DNA of 64,000 nt from Pseudovibrio brasiliensis (GCF_018282095.1 NZ_CP074129.1:31428-95427), one strand, 5' to 3'. Positions 8,855 through 17,471 are shown, counted from the first letter of the stretch. Made by a program: numbers and translations. The notes: generated from the letters alone by a model not told the origin.

Positions 8855-9369
8855 TGATGATCAACTGGTACATCGATAAGACCATTCAATTTGGCCAGTG
8901 GATTGGCCGGGATCCGCGCCGAGCACACTGGTTTGCTGCCGCGCTTGATCTTTTGATGGTGTTTTTGGTGTGGAGTACGGTCTCTGACTTTCTGTATGCT
9001 GAGCAAGTTATTGAACTCCGGCAAGATCACTTTGAAATTGCCCATGGGATCCAAGCTTTAGCTCTTGGATCGGTTGCGGTCCCTATTGCCCATTTTGTCT
9101 TCACGCCCTGGGGGCATCAACGGCTGCAATGGTCCGTAAAAACATATCTCATTCTCATTTTTGGATCGCTCCTGATCTTTGCGACCGCCGGTAATTTATG
9201 GGCGCAGTCAATTGGGCAAAGAGCGCAAGACGAAGGGTACCTACTTTGCCAAAACGAGTTCTTCGCGCCGGCAAAATCCTTCCATACTTATGTGCGCCCA
9301 GACACTTTATGTCCCGCAGATGAATGGCATGCCAAACCCTATCCGCCGCCGGGGGCAGACCTCAACTAA
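8851..9369 (+). CDS. Candidate immunity membrane protein
   Basis: A 172-residue protein with about three hydrophobic segments (around residues 26-45, 62-82 and 96-118) and a cysteine-containing hydrophilic C-terminus. It begins with three consecutive Met codons overlapping the stop of the upstream gene (ATGA type). Immunity proteins against pore-forming T6SS toxins are commonly small inner-membrane proteins encoded directly downstream of the toxin, which is the reason for the call. No family is recognised. Confidence 0.58.
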   Translation: MMMINWYIDKTIQFGQWIGRDPRRAHWFAAALDLLMVFLVWSTVSDFLYAEQVIELRQDHFEIAHGIQALALGSVAVPIAHFVFTPWGHQRLQWSVKTYLILIFGSLLIFATAGNLWAQSIGQRAQDEGYLLCQNEFFAPAKSFHTYVRPDTLCPADEWHAKPYPPPGADLN

Positions 9370-9432
9370 GTTCACCTGCTCACTCCTAATTCTTATGTGT
9401 CCTTTGTTTTTCCTTTTGCCAGCGAGTTTGTT

Positions 9433-11526
9433 ATGAATGCTATTGTCCAAATCCCACAGCTCTTTCAACAACAAGATCTGGCCTTCACCTTTGCAACTCC
9501 TGCACAGCCGGAGGCCGGGTTGCTGGTCACCGGCTTCTCAGCAACAGAGCGCCTTAACGGGCTTACGCAGATCCAGATTGAACTGGCCAGCCCCGACAAT
9601 GCGCTGGACTTGCATAGCCTGCTGGATACGCCTGCCACGCTGACCATTCATCACAAATATGAGGGCCTGCGCCATCTCTCCGGAGTGATCGCCGAGATTG
9701 CCCGGGGTAATGAAGGTCACCATCGCACCAGTTACTCGCTCACCCTGCTGCCCAGCCTGCACCGACTGGCCCATGGCTCTGACTGCCGGATCTTTCAGAA
9801 GAAAAGCGTGCCCGAGATCGTCAAAATCTTGCTGAAAGAGCACGGCGTCGAGGATGTGAAGTGGGATCTGACCGAACCTCATGAGGCCCGTGAATACTGC
9901 GTGCAGTACCGGGAAAGTCACTTAAGCTTTCTAGACCGCATCACGGCAGAAGAAGGCATTTGGTACTACTTTACCTATGGCGCCAATGGCCAGCATACGC
10001 TGCAGTTCATTGACAATCCGCAGATCGTCTCCGAGCTGCCGGACCAACCTTCACTGGAGTACAACAGCACTGTTGGAGGAGCGGTCAAAGGCGTTTATTG
10101 CAACAGCTTTGTCCTACGTGAGCAGCTGCGAGCCACCAGCTTCATGCAGCGCGATTATTCGTTCAAGAATCCGCCTTACAACCAGCAACACACCCATCAG
10201 CGCGGTGAAGACAATGGCTCTGCTGGAGACTATGCGCTCTATGAATACCCGGGACGTTACAAGGCGGATGGTGTTGGCAAGCCCTTCACAAAACACCGGC
10301 TGGAGGCAGCTCGCGTAGAGGCCACCACAGGTCATGGGGCGACCAATGCCATTCACCTGATGGCCGGTCATCAGTTTGCGCTGAACGACCACCCGAACAG
10401 CGACTACAACATCAAGTATCATTTGCTCACCGTCTCACATCAGGGCAGTCAGCCACAGGCCGTGGCTGAAGAAGCCGGCAGTGGCACAACAACTTACAGC
10501 GCCGGGTTTGAGGTCATGCCCGCCCGCCTGCCATACCGGCCCAAGTTGCATCAAAAGCCGTTGGTAGATGGCCCGCAGATCGCTCATGTCACCGGGCCGG
10601 AAGGCGAAGAGATCTACTGCGACGAGCATGGCCGCGTGAAGGTCTGGTTCCCCTGGGATCGCCATGGTGCCAAGAATGATACTTCCTCCTGCTGGATCCG
10701 CGTTTCTTCCAACTGGGCTGGCGCCAGCTGGGGCCACATCGCCATCCCCCGCATCGGCCACGAAGTCATCGTAGATTTCCTCGAAGGCGACCCGGACCAG
10801 CCGATCATCACGGGGCGGACGTACCACAACAACAACCGCACACCGAACAAGCTTCCTGACTTCAAAACCCGGATGGTCTTAAAGTCTGACAGTCACAAGG
10901 CGACGGGTTCCAATGAACTCCGCTTTGAGGATGAGGGCGGACAAGAGGAAGTCTGGTTCCACGCTCAAAAATTCCACAATGGCGTTGTTGAGAACAATGA
11001 GACCTGGAAGGTGGGTGCTAATCGCCACAAACGAATTGATGGCTCTCAGTCTGAATCTATCGGAAGTTCAAAAGACATTGAGGTGGGTGGAGATCACCGT
11101 GAACATGTGAAGGGGTCCGAACATACACAAGTTGACGGGTCCGCACTGCGCCAGATCAAGATCAGCGATTTCCTGAAGGTTGTAGGAGATAAGGTCACTC
11201 ATGTGGTGCGCAATGCCATCACGCTTGTTGATGAGAATTGGCGTTTGGAGACCAAGGGCAAGCAGCACTTTGAGAGCGGAACAACCCATTACATCAACGC
11301 AGGGGATGCTGTGGTTATTCAGGCAGGCGCGAGCATAAGCCTCAATGTTGGTGGCAATTTCGTCAAGATCGACAAAGGCGGGGTGCAAATTGAAGGCACC
11401 CTGGTGAAGGTCAACTGTGGCGGTTCTCCTGCCAAGGGTGCTCCAGTCTCTCCAATGGAGGTGATGAAACCTGCTGATTACTCTGGCCCACACGCAGAGC
11501 GCTATAGCCGCTCCTATAAGAATTAG
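9433..11526 (+). CDS. vgrG: Type VI secretion spike protein VgrG
   Basis: A 697-residue VgrG/Rhs-spike protein. The trimer caps the Hcp tube and carries effectors. Visible family features are the gp27-like N-terminus, the ExxxYxxQYRESHLSFLDRI-type segment near residue 160, the gp5 OB-fold region (GRVKVWFPWD, ISVxxxWAGxxWG-like) and the GDPDQPIITGRTYH motif followed by a beta-helix. There is no large C-terminal toxin extension, so this is a structural VgrG that works through adaptors. The start at 9433 is preferred over upstream in-frame codons because it gives the usual N-terminus. The PAAR gene follows after 11 bp. Confidence 0.95.
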   Translation: MNAIVQIPQLFQQQDLAFTFATPAQPEAGLLVTGFSATERLNGLTQIQIELASPDNALDLHSLLDTPATLTIHHKYEGLRHLSGVIAEIARGNEGHHRTSYSLTLLPSLHRLAHGSDCRIFQKKSVPEIVKILLKEHGVEDVKWDLTEPHEAREYCVQYRESHLSFLDRITAEEGIWYYFTYGANGQHTLQFIDNPQIVSELPDQPSLEYNSTVGGAVKGVYCNSFVLREQLRATSFMQRDYSFKNPPYNQQHTHQRGEDNGSAGDYALYEYPGRYKADGVGKPFTKHRLEAARVEATTGHGATNAIHLMAGHQFALNDHPNSDYNIKYHLLTVSHQGSQPQAVAEEAGSGTTTYSAGFEVMPARLPYRPKLHQKPLVDGPQIAHVTGPEGEEIYCDEHGRVKVWFPWDRHGAKNDTSSCWIRVSSNWAGASWGHIAIPRIGHEVIVDFLEGDPDQPIITGRTYHNNNRTPNKLPDFKTRMVLKSDSHKATGSNELRFEDEGGQEEVWFHAQKFHNGVVENNETWKVGANRHKRIDGSQSESIGSSKDIEVGGDHREHVKGSEHTQVDGSALRQIKISDFLKVVGDKVTHVVRNAITLVDENWRLETKGKQHFESGTTHYINAGDAVVIQAGASISLNVGGNFVKIDKGGVQIEGTLVKVNCGGSPAKGAPVSPMEVMKPADYSGPHAERYSRSYKN

Positions 11527-11537
11527 GAGGGTTCGAT

Positions 11538-11909
11538 ATGTCAGGAAAACCAGCAGCACGCCTTGGTGATATCGGTTCTGGTCATGGATGCCACTTTCCG
11601 CCAACACCTGCCATCGCCGGAAGCCCGAACATTTTGATCAATAACCGCCTTGCAGTGCGCCAGGGAGATGCTTATGCGCCGCATCCATGCCCGGTTTGTC
11701 CGTCACCACCCCATGGCAGATCATTGGCCTCCGGGAGCCCGACTGTCCTGTTTAACAACAAAGAAGCCGGGCGACAGGGAGATCCGATTGATTGTGGCGG
11801 GGCCGATTCAACTGGATCTGGTGATGTCTTGATTGGCGGTGCATCACCTCCAGGAATGAGCCGCTCACCATTTTGCGAAACCTGTGAAGACAAAGCCTCT
11901 AAAGGATAG
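11538..11909 (+). CDS. PAAR-domain spike tip protein
   Basis: A 123-residue protein covering a single PAAR domain (starting with PAARLGDIGSGHGC and containing repeated GSPNILINN / GSPTVLFNN units). The protein sharpens the VgrG trimer and binds a metal ion through His/Cys residues at the tip. It stops shortly after the domain, so it carries no fused toxin. A good Shine-Dalgarno (AGGAGG) lies 9 bases before the ATG. Two base pairs separate its stop from the DUF4123 gene, fitting a PAAR-adaptor-effector transcription unit. Confidence 0.92.
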   Translation: MSGKPAARLGDIGSGHGCHFPPTPAIAGSPNILINNRLAVRQGDAYAPHPCPVCPSPPHGRSLASGSPTVLFNNKEAGRQGDPIDCGGADSTGSGDVLIGGASPPGMSRSPFCETCEDKASKG

Positions 11910-11911
11910 CA

Positions 11912-12904
11912 ATGGTGAGTTTGACAGAACGATTTAAGGCGATCTGCGCGCAAGCTGCAACGATTGATGCCAAACCATACCTGGTGCTGGATGCATCCTG
12001 GCAGGAAGATCTCGCAAGTGAGATCAGAGCAACTGGTGAGAATGGCTGGGAACCTTTGATGGGATCACCTGCAGAGGACAAACAAGATGCGCATGCCCGG
12101 ACTCCGCTGCTTGTTGATCTGACAATCCACCCAGCAGTTCTATCTCAATGGTTGGAGGAAGGGTTCCCGGAGAAACTCGGCATTATTGTCTTCTCGACAG
12201 CAGCAATCGAAGAACTTCGCACATCCCTAAAACGCTTCTTAAGTGTGATCACGCCGGAAAGTGGAAAACCGGTTTACCTGCGGTTTTATGATGCCCGTGT
12301 GCTTTATTGTTTTTTGCGACATGGCTTTCCGGAACAGTGGCAGGATTTCTTCAAGAACATTGATTTGATCGCAGCACCTTATGACTACACATCAAGCTTT
12401 GCTGTCTATCGCCTTCGCGGCGAACAACTACAGCTCGGCATTGAGACCGAAGACGGCTTAGACTATCACTGGCACAAGCATGAAAACCAGGATCGAGCAG
12501 TCGAAAACTACCGCGCAACCTTCCCGTTCCGCGAGATCGAGCAGCGTCAATATGATGACATGATGCACTGCGCACAAGTCAGCTTTTACCACGAGATTGA
12601 ACAGTTCCTGCGCAAAGCCTTTCCTAAGGAGACCAGTGGAGTCCTACGGAAAGACTTGATTGAGTTCATAGGAGCACAAGAGAAAGTCGCAATCAATGAG
12701 GGTTTTAATGGTGAGAACTGTGCTCTCTATTGGGTTCTTATGACTATGATATGCGGAACTAAATTTTACGAGGAAGAATATATGGGGCGTTACTTATCCA
12801 TCCCATGGTTTTCTCATGAAAAGCGTCTGTTGGATATTCTCGCGGCTGCCAATGGTTACGCTGAAAATCCTCACATCCAAGAACTTACAATAGAGGTTAG
12901 CTAA
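11912..12904 (+). CDS. DUF4123-type T6SS effector adaptor
   Basis: A 330-residue protein with the DUF4123 pattern (an N-terminal YLVLDA strand, a central PLLVDL, and the RFYDARVL signature around residue 126). Family members (Tap/TEC adaptors) load an effector encoded immediately downstream onto the VgrG-PAAR tip. The position between PAAR and a putative nuclease effector fits this. The last 130 residues are less conserved and would be expected to contact the cargo. The stop codon is directly followed by the next start. Confidence 0.85.
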   Translation: MVSLTERFKAICAQAATIDAKPYLVLDASWQEDLASEIRATGENGWEPLMGSPAEDKQDAHARTPLLVDLTIHPAVLSQWLEEGFPEKLGIIVFSTAAIEELRTSLKRFLSVITPESGKPVYLRFYDARVLYCFLRHGFPEQWQDFFKNIDLIAAPYDYTSSFAVYRLRGEQLQLGIETEDGLDYHWHKHENQDRAVENYRATFPFREIEQRQYDDMMHCAQVSFYHEIEQFLRKAFPKETSGVLRKDLIEFIGAQEKVAINEGFNGENCALYWVLMTMICGTKFYEEEYMGRYLSIPWFSHEKRLLDILAAANGYAENPHIQELTIEVS

Positions 12905-13753
12905 ATGGGTTGGGGAACACTAGCTAGGGAAGCAGCAAAACGAAACTCTCAACTTCTATTTGCACCACGTCCTAATTCAAAAACTGTTAAGCAGACCGAG
13001 CGGAAAGTCAAAGAACTTCTGGAGAATCTGACTAAACCAAAACGTAAAGTTGATCCACCTCCTTTAGTCTCTCCCGTCCCAAAAGGGGAAGAATCTAAGA
13101 AAACCAGGCCAAAACGCAAAGACGATAATTGTTGCGAAGGCGCAACCTTCCTGAAAAAGTGGCCATTGAAAAATAAAAAGGCAAGTTTAGTTCCTGATAT
13201 TGGTTGGTTTGATTGGAATAAAGAAATCAATGGTCAGAAAATTGACGGTCAACGCATTATATGGAACAGAGGCTTCATCTTCCAACTCGAGATTACTGAA
13301 AGTATTTGCGGCGGCTTGGAGTATAAATGCAAAGACAACTCAGGAAAAATCGGGTCAAGCTTTCAATGGGCCGATGGATTAAATCCTGGTGTCTGCAATA
13401 TGATTGAAGTTAAATATGCTCTGCATGAGACCACATATACAGCCGAGAAAGCCCTAGATAAAGAAACGACGCATCTATTGAAGTTACATAACCAATTCAA
13501 AAGATACGCTACAATTTGCAATGATCCTCGCCGGATACCAGAACTCAAATGTTTGGCTCAAGTAGGATTAGAAGTTTATGTCAACTGGGCAACAATGGCA
13601 GAATATTACAATGAGTTACTAACAATCTATAGTATTCCTGGGCCAGCTATAGAGGTGCGTTTACCTAGAAATGAAATAAAAACTGATAGCAACTCTCGGA
13701 GGGGGCCGAATGATATTGAGCCATGGGCAGACGAAACGGGTTCAGTAATTTGA
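12905..13753 (+). CDS. Candidate nuclease T6SS effector
   Basis: A 282-residue protein directly after the adaptor. The N-terminal third is basic and proline-rich (linker or adaptor-binding). From about residue 100 there is a domain with a conserved-looking ADGL...NMIEVKYA arrangement (Asp, then Glu-x-Lys), the core layout of restriction-endonuclease-fold (PD-(D/E)XK) toxins, followed by helical segments. Base composition turns markedly AT-rich from here to 14337 compared with the VgrG-DUF4123 genes, suggesting that the toxin-immunity module was swapped in. The nuclease assignment is inferred from the motif and context. Confidence 0.6.
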   Translation: MGWGTLAREAAKRNSQLLFAPRPNSKTVKQTERKVKELLENLTKPKRKVDPPPLVSPVPKGEESKKTRPKRKDDNCCEGATFLKKWPLKNKKASLVPDIGWFDWNKEINGQKIDGQRIIWNRGFIFQLEITESICGGLEYKCKDNSGKIGSSFQWADGLNPGVCNMIEVKYALHETTYTAEKALDKETTHLLKLHNQFKRYATICNDPRRIPELKCLAQVGLEVYVNWATMAEYYNELLTIYSIPGPAIEVRLPRNEIKTDSNSRRGPNDIEPWADETGSVI

Positions 13754-13773
13754 GTATTTTAAAGGGCAAATAA

Positions 13774-14337
13774 ATGAGTCAGTTATTGGAAAAATATGGC
13801 CTCGATGTTTTTGATGAACATGAGATGTACATTAATCTTCTAGTTGAACAAGAACCGATGAAGATTGACTTCAATTTCTCTGATGTAAAGGAGTTGATCC
13901 AAAACTCTTTTATCGTGGAGAGAGAAGATCAATCTATCGTAGTTCCAAAAATTGAAGAAGATTATGAATTTACAGTAAGATTAGACGAATTAAACCCAGA
14001 GGAATTTAGTATCATCTTGCAGAGATTTCGAAGTTACAACCCTTCAAAAGGCGAAAAATTTCTGAAAAGTATTTCGATGAACTCACATCCTAGATTAGTA
14101 TCTTACTTCTTAAAATCTTTTTTAGAAAAATTCTCAAATGAGGGCCTACTATATGGGATGATAGAAGTATTTTTCTTTAAAATTGATCGAGAACTATTAT
14201 CTGAAGATCTCTCTAAATTAAGTGATATTGAAATTTGTGAGCGCCTTTATTTGCCTCTTCCATCTGATCACTTACTTTATAAGATTAATCAGGGTGGTTG
14301 GGTAGATGACGATGGAGTCATTCATCAGTATCCGTAA
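13774..14337 (+). CDS. Candidate immunity protein for the nuclease-like effector
   Basis: A 187-residue acidic, leucine-rich protein with no signal peptide or membrane segment, so cytosolic. It lies 20 bp after the putative nuclease gene and shares its AT-rich composition. A cytosolic acidic protein paired with a nuclease toxin is the usual immunity set-up. No family is recognised; residues 60-110 contain an EEFSIILQRFRSYNP segment that might be a conserved core. Confidence 0.6.
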   Translation: MSQLLEKYGLDVFDEHEMYINLLVEQEPMKIDFNFSDVKELIQNSFIVEREDQSIVVPKIEEDYEFTVRLDELNPEEFSIILQRFRSYNPSKGEKFLKSISMNSHPRLVSYFLKSFLEKFSNEGLLYGMIEVFFFKIDRELLSEDLSKLSDIEICERLYLPLPSDHLLYKINQGGWVDDDGVIHQYP

Positions 14338-14366
14338 AATAGAAAAGTCTTTGTATTCAAAAAGCA

Positions 14367-14876
14367 ATGAATGAACATTCAATTTCTGCTATCGAAGCAT
14401 GGATAGGGTTGCACATTGAACTTGAGAGTTGGCATCTGAAGGTTGAGTTGGGTGGTGCGGAAATACACCCGCTCGAAGATGGTGCCAATCTAACTTACTT
14501 GACATTTTTGGAGAACTTCCCGGCAAAGAACTGGTCCATGATTGGAGACGGGGCAGGATGGACGCCGGTAGCTGCCATGGCTCTTTCATGGTGTGAGGGC
14601 GCAACTTGGGAAAGCGTATTAAAAGCGTGGCAATCCATTGAAAGTCTTGATCTGGAATCTGCAGTCTCAAACTTAGCTGCTCAAATGACCAACCCAAAGT
14701 TCTTGCCTGAACCTGACCTTGCGAGCGTGTTGAAGCTCGGGCAGTCTCCGGGGGGAGCCTGGGTGTTACTCTCGGCGTTAAAGCTTCATGGCAAATTGGT
14801 GCAGTATGATCAGGCACAGGTTCCTCACAGTTCGGTGCATTCGATCCTCTGGCCATTGATAAAAGAGCCGATCTGA
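14367..14876 (+). CDS. Hypothetical protein at the end of the T6SS cassette
   Basis: A 169-residue protein, acidic and tryptophan-rich, starting 29 bp after the candidate immunity gene. It is soluble, with no recognised domain. It is the last gene before the right inverted repeat. It could be a second immunity protein or a retained piece of an earlier effector module. The base composition returns to that of the plasmid background here. Confidence 0.55.
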   Translation: MNEHSISAIEAWIGLHIELESWHLKVELGGAEIHPLEDGANLTYLTFLENFPAKNWSMIGDGAGWTPVAAMALSWCEGATWESVLKAWQSIESLDLESAVSNLAAQMTNPKFLPEPDLASVLKLGQSPGGAWVLLSALKLHGKLVQYDQAQVPHSSVHSILWPLIKEPI

Positions 14877-15125
14877 GCAATGAGTTTTTATTGAAGCTGA
14901 TCTAAGCCCGTTTAGGAAACGAAGGTTTCCCATACTGTCAGATTACACAAATATCCGCGCTGATTTTGCTGACAAAATTTGTCTGCTTACCCTGTATGGA
15001 AATCATCGTATACCTTCAGCGAAAGCAGATGGGTTTTCAGATGAACTCCCACGATGGTTTGCCAAGCAGTCATGGTTGTTGAAGTGGTAAAGCTAGGACA
15101 AGTCGCTGATAGAAAACCTATTTTT
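14877..15125. other. Intergenic region before IR-R
   Basis: No gene that I can support and no clear terminator. Confidence 0.4.
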
Positions 15126-15288
15126 CTATTCGCAAATAAAGTGATCCGAGACGGATGTTTGCAATCCCGTTGCAATTAAAGTGATTTCATTCGCATTTAA
15201 TGTGAGTTTGGCCTCTCTGATAGTCGCAGATAATTCGAGCGAGAAATCGGGATGTTTGCAATCCGAGCTACGGATAAGTGCAATTCAC
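15126..15288. repeat. Right terminal inverted repeat of the T6SS island (IR-R)
   Basis: Inverted partner of 6329-6491. It reads, from inside outward on the complementary strand, the same motif series, here with GGATTGCAAACATCC present twice. The outer boundary is at GTGCAATTCAC (15278-15288). Confidence 0.85.
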
Positions 15289-15336
15289 CACATTTAATAC
15301 GGAAAGCCGCGTCGCGGCTTACTTCATATCTGTTCT

Positions 15337-15540
15337 CTAAGTCCCCGCTCTGCGTGGTCAAGGCAACCTGCAAGCAGGCATTCCGACCGGCTTCCTTCGC
15401 TGCGCTACGTGCAGCCGGTTCCCTTCGGTCTGCATGACCTTGACCACGCAGAACGGCCTCCCTGTGACGAGAAAAGTGAAAGCAAACCTTCCAAAAGGGC
15501 AGGGGAGCTGGACACACAAACTCAAATAGGGATGACCGCT
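15337..15540 (+). promoter_or_regulatory. Structured 5' leader, family A copy 2
   Basis: A perfect 15-bp outer stem TCTGCGTGGTCAAGG / CCTTGACCACGCAGA at 15349-15363 and 15438-15452. Inner hairpin CCTG-CAAG-CAGG at 15367-15378, and a second inner stem ACCGGCT / AGCCGGT. It starts with CTAAGTCCCCGCTC, shared with copy 4. The tail contains ACGAGAAAAGTGAAAG and ends at the start of 15541. Just upstream lies a small palindrome AAGCCGCG-T-CGCGGCTT. Confidence 0.8.
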
Positions 15541-15954
15541 ATGGGCTCAACTCCTGTCCAAGAAAAGACAACCTCTATCACGCAGGCCGTGCAATCAATC
15601 TTCAAGTCTCTTGAAGTGCTTGAGGGTGATATTCGCCAAATCGTTTTGCATCACGAATATACAGCACCGCATGATTACCATGAGGGTGAGTTTGTGATTT
15701 ATGCTGCTCTTTACATCAACGGCGAAGAAGATCAGCAACCTCGTGTTGAAGGCATGATCGCTTATGCATCCAGGACGCCGGATCAACTCACCTACAAGTT
15801 CATCAGTGAAGAGAACAATCCTCGACCTCGTGAGTGTCCACTTTCGGTTTTGGAGTTCCTGACGCCGACCAAGCACCCGTGGGCCATTGCTTGGCGTGAG
15901 GAATGCCGGGACTTTCAGCTTAATCGCGAACCTTTCAAACGTATGGCGAGTTAA
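15541..15954 (+). CDS. Hypothetical accessory protein (137 aa)
   Basis: A soluble, acidic protein of 137 residues directly behind a family A leader. The frame is open upstream, but the ATG at 15541 has AGGGA at good spacing and follows the leader tail. There is no recognised domain; the middle has a strand-rich pattern (FVIYAALYING) and a proline-rich end. It heads a probable transcription unit with the lipoprotein, PP-loop and membrane-protein genes downstream (gaps of 11 and 5 bp, then 17 bp). Confidence 0.65.
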   Translation: MGSTPVQEKTTSITQAVQSIFKSLEVLEGDIRQIVLHHEYTAPHDYHEGEFVIYAALYINGEEDQQPRVEGMIAYASRTPDQLTYKFISEENNPRPRECPLSVLEFLTPTKHPWAIAWREECRDFQLNREPFKRMAS

Positions 15955-15965
15955 GGAGATCCCTC

Positions 15966-16190
15966 ATGAAGTATCTTTCTGTATTTGCCTTCTTTCTTCT
16001 TGTCGCCTGCAGCTCAACCCATCAACCGGCCACACCGCTGGATCTGGGAGGGATGGTCAAAAAGCCACCATTGAATCAAATGTGCGGGGAAGGGGAGTTT
16101 ACTCTCGAAGGATCTCGCATTGTCTGCGTCTCCGGATCTCGATCAGCTGAGCAAGCTGGACGAGGATCTGCGACCTACACCGCGGAGTGA
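15966..16190 (+). CDS. Small lipoprotein
   Basis: A 74-residue protein with a typical lipoprotein signal (KYLSVFAFFLLVACSS, lipobox LVAC, Cys15), so it should be lipid-anchored in the periplasm. The mature part is short and has two further cysteines. It is preceded by AAGGAG. Small plasmid lipoproteins are often entry-exclusion or lysis-type proteins, but nothing specific supports either here. Its stop lies 5 bp before the next start. Confidence 0.7.
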   Translation: MKYLSVFAFFLLVACSSTHQPATPLDLGGMVKKPPLNQMCGEGEFTLEGSRIVCVSGSRSAEQAGRGSATYTAE

Positions 16191-16195
16191 GTTCA

Positions 16196-17029
16196 ATGGA
16201 TGCATTCAAGCTACCTGAAGGCAATGTGCAAATTGCCCTCTCTGGTGGGCGTACCAGTGCCTACATGCTCTACCAGATCTTGAAAGCAAACGGAGATCTA
16301 CCCGAGCGAGTAAAGGTGCTGTTTCAGAACACCGGCAGAGAGATGCCTCAAACTCTGGACTTTGTAAAAGAGATTGGAGAACGCTGGAGCGTCGATATCA
16401 CATGGTTGGAGTATCAGTCTGCAGAGCCTTTGTTTCGCGCTGTAGACTACGCCTCTGCTTCTCGTGAAGGGGAGCCGCTTGAGGCATTAATCGCAACGCG
16501 GGCATACTTGCCCAATCAGCGGGCGCGGTACTGCACAGCTGAGCTGAAGGAGCGCACCGCAACCCGCTATCTCAAAACCCTTGGCTGGAAGAAATGGAGT
16601 TCAGCAGTTGGGATACGCGCCGATGAACCGCACCGGATCGGCAAGCCCCGCAAAGAGTGCTGGACCCAATGGACCCCGCTTGCCGCTGCCAATGTATCCA
16701 GGAAGGACGTTGCTGCTTTCTGGAAGGGGTGCAACTTCGACCTTCAGCTCCCGAATGTTGAGGGGAACTGCTGGCTTGGGAACTGTGACGGGTGCTTCCT
16801 GAAATCGGAAGCCAACATTGCAGCGCTTACACGAGATTATCCGCAGCGTGCCAGTTGGTGGGAGCATATGGAAGCTTCAAAGCAGGGGCAGACCACCAGC
16901 AAAGAAGCTGCACAGTTTTCCGAGCGCTATTCGCGTGCGGATCTAAGAGAGTATTTGTCCCGTCAGGGCGATTGGATTTTCGGCAATGAAGCCAGCTTTT
17001 GCCAAGCTTCAGCCGGTGAGTGTTTTTAG
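16196..17029 (+). CDS. PAPS-reductase-family PP-loop protein, second copy type
   Basis: A 277-residue protein with the PP-loop SGGRTS at residues 16-21, then FQNTGREMPQT and a late cysteine set (NCWLGNCDGCF), the pattern of phage and plasmid proteins annotated as PAPS reductase or Nin-region-like. The ATG at 16196 is preferred over the GTG at 16187 because GGAG sits 8 bases before it. It is only distantly similar to the 2693-3787 protein (the loop is GRT rather than GKD), so the two are not recent duplicates. The role is probably nucleic-acid or nucleotide modification; substrate unknown. Confidence 0.78.
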   Translation: MDAFKLPEGNVQIALSGGRTSAYMLYQILKANGDLPERVKVLFQNTGREMPQTLDFVKEIGERWSVDITWLEYQSAEPLFRAVDYASASREGEPLEALIATRAYLPNQRARYCTAELKERTATRYLKTLGWKKWSSAVGIRADEPHRIGKPRKECWTQWTPLAAANVSRKDVAAFWKGCNFDLQLPNVEGNCWLGNCDGCFLKSEANIAALTRDYPQRASWWEHMEASKQGQTTSKEAAQFSERYSRADLREYLSRQGDWIFGNEASFCQASAGECF

Positions 17030-17046
17030 GAAGAAAGATTGATCAA

Positions 17047-17334
17047 ATGACATACTTTAAACTTTCAATGCTACTTGCCATCGAAACAGTGGTTGCAGCT
17101 GCTTTGATCTCAATTATCGCAGGCTACCGGCTTGGAGTAGCCATGCGCTACACACCGCAAGCCATCGCTTTGGCCTTTGTAGGATTGCTGGCCTTCCTGC
17201 AGCTGTTCTACTGGGATGAAACCATCTTTGTGTGCATTGTGATCGTGTCTGCTGTTTTGCAGGTCGAAGGGGTGGTAGTCGCGGTGCGCATGAAATCTCA
17301 GAAGGGTTCTAAGGATGAATGGGAGGAACGGTAA
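17047..17334 (+). CDS. Small integral membrane protein (95 aa)
   Basis: Three hydrophobic stretches (about residues 5-28, 38-54 and 58-78) and a charged C-terminal tail. The start at 17047 is supported by AGGAAGA 12 bases upstream; upstream in-frame codons overlap the PP-loop gene. No family is recognised. It probably belongs to the same transcript as the PP-loop gene. Confidence 0.65.
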   Translation: MTYFKLSMLLAIETVVAAALISIIAGYRLGVAMRYTPQAIALAFVGLLAFLQLFYWDETIFVCIVIVSAVLQVEGVVVAVRMKSQKGSKDEWEER

Positions 17335-17471
17335 ACCTCAGTTCGATCCATGTTGCACAGTGACGGTTTTTGCTCCACCCGTGCTGCAGATCGTGAAAAC
17401 TACCACAGCAGTAAGTGAAACTTATCACTTGGGCTTTGGTAAGGAAGACACCTTACGAGTAGATAGACAGT

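Larger units (their letters stand above)
6329..15288. mobile_element. Putative T6SS cargo island bounded by 163-bp inverted repeats
   Basis: The two ends (6329-6491 and 15126-15288) are inverted copies, with about 13 differences in 163 positions by eye. Everything between them belongs to an hcp-effector-vgrG-PAAR-effector cassette, and the left end interrupts topB at the first repeat base. Each end holds several copies of a 16-bp motif like ATCACTTTAATTGCAA, as in transposons with multiple transposase-binding sites. No transposase or integrase is seen inside, and no target-site duplication is visible (flanks CCTGTC and CACATT), so it may be non-autonomous or rearranged. Confidence 0.6.

Noticed and set aside
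6329..15288. Simple transposition with target-site duplication
   Set aside because: The bases flanking the two repeats (CCTGTC at the left, CACATT at the right) do not match, and topB's 5' part is not at the other side.
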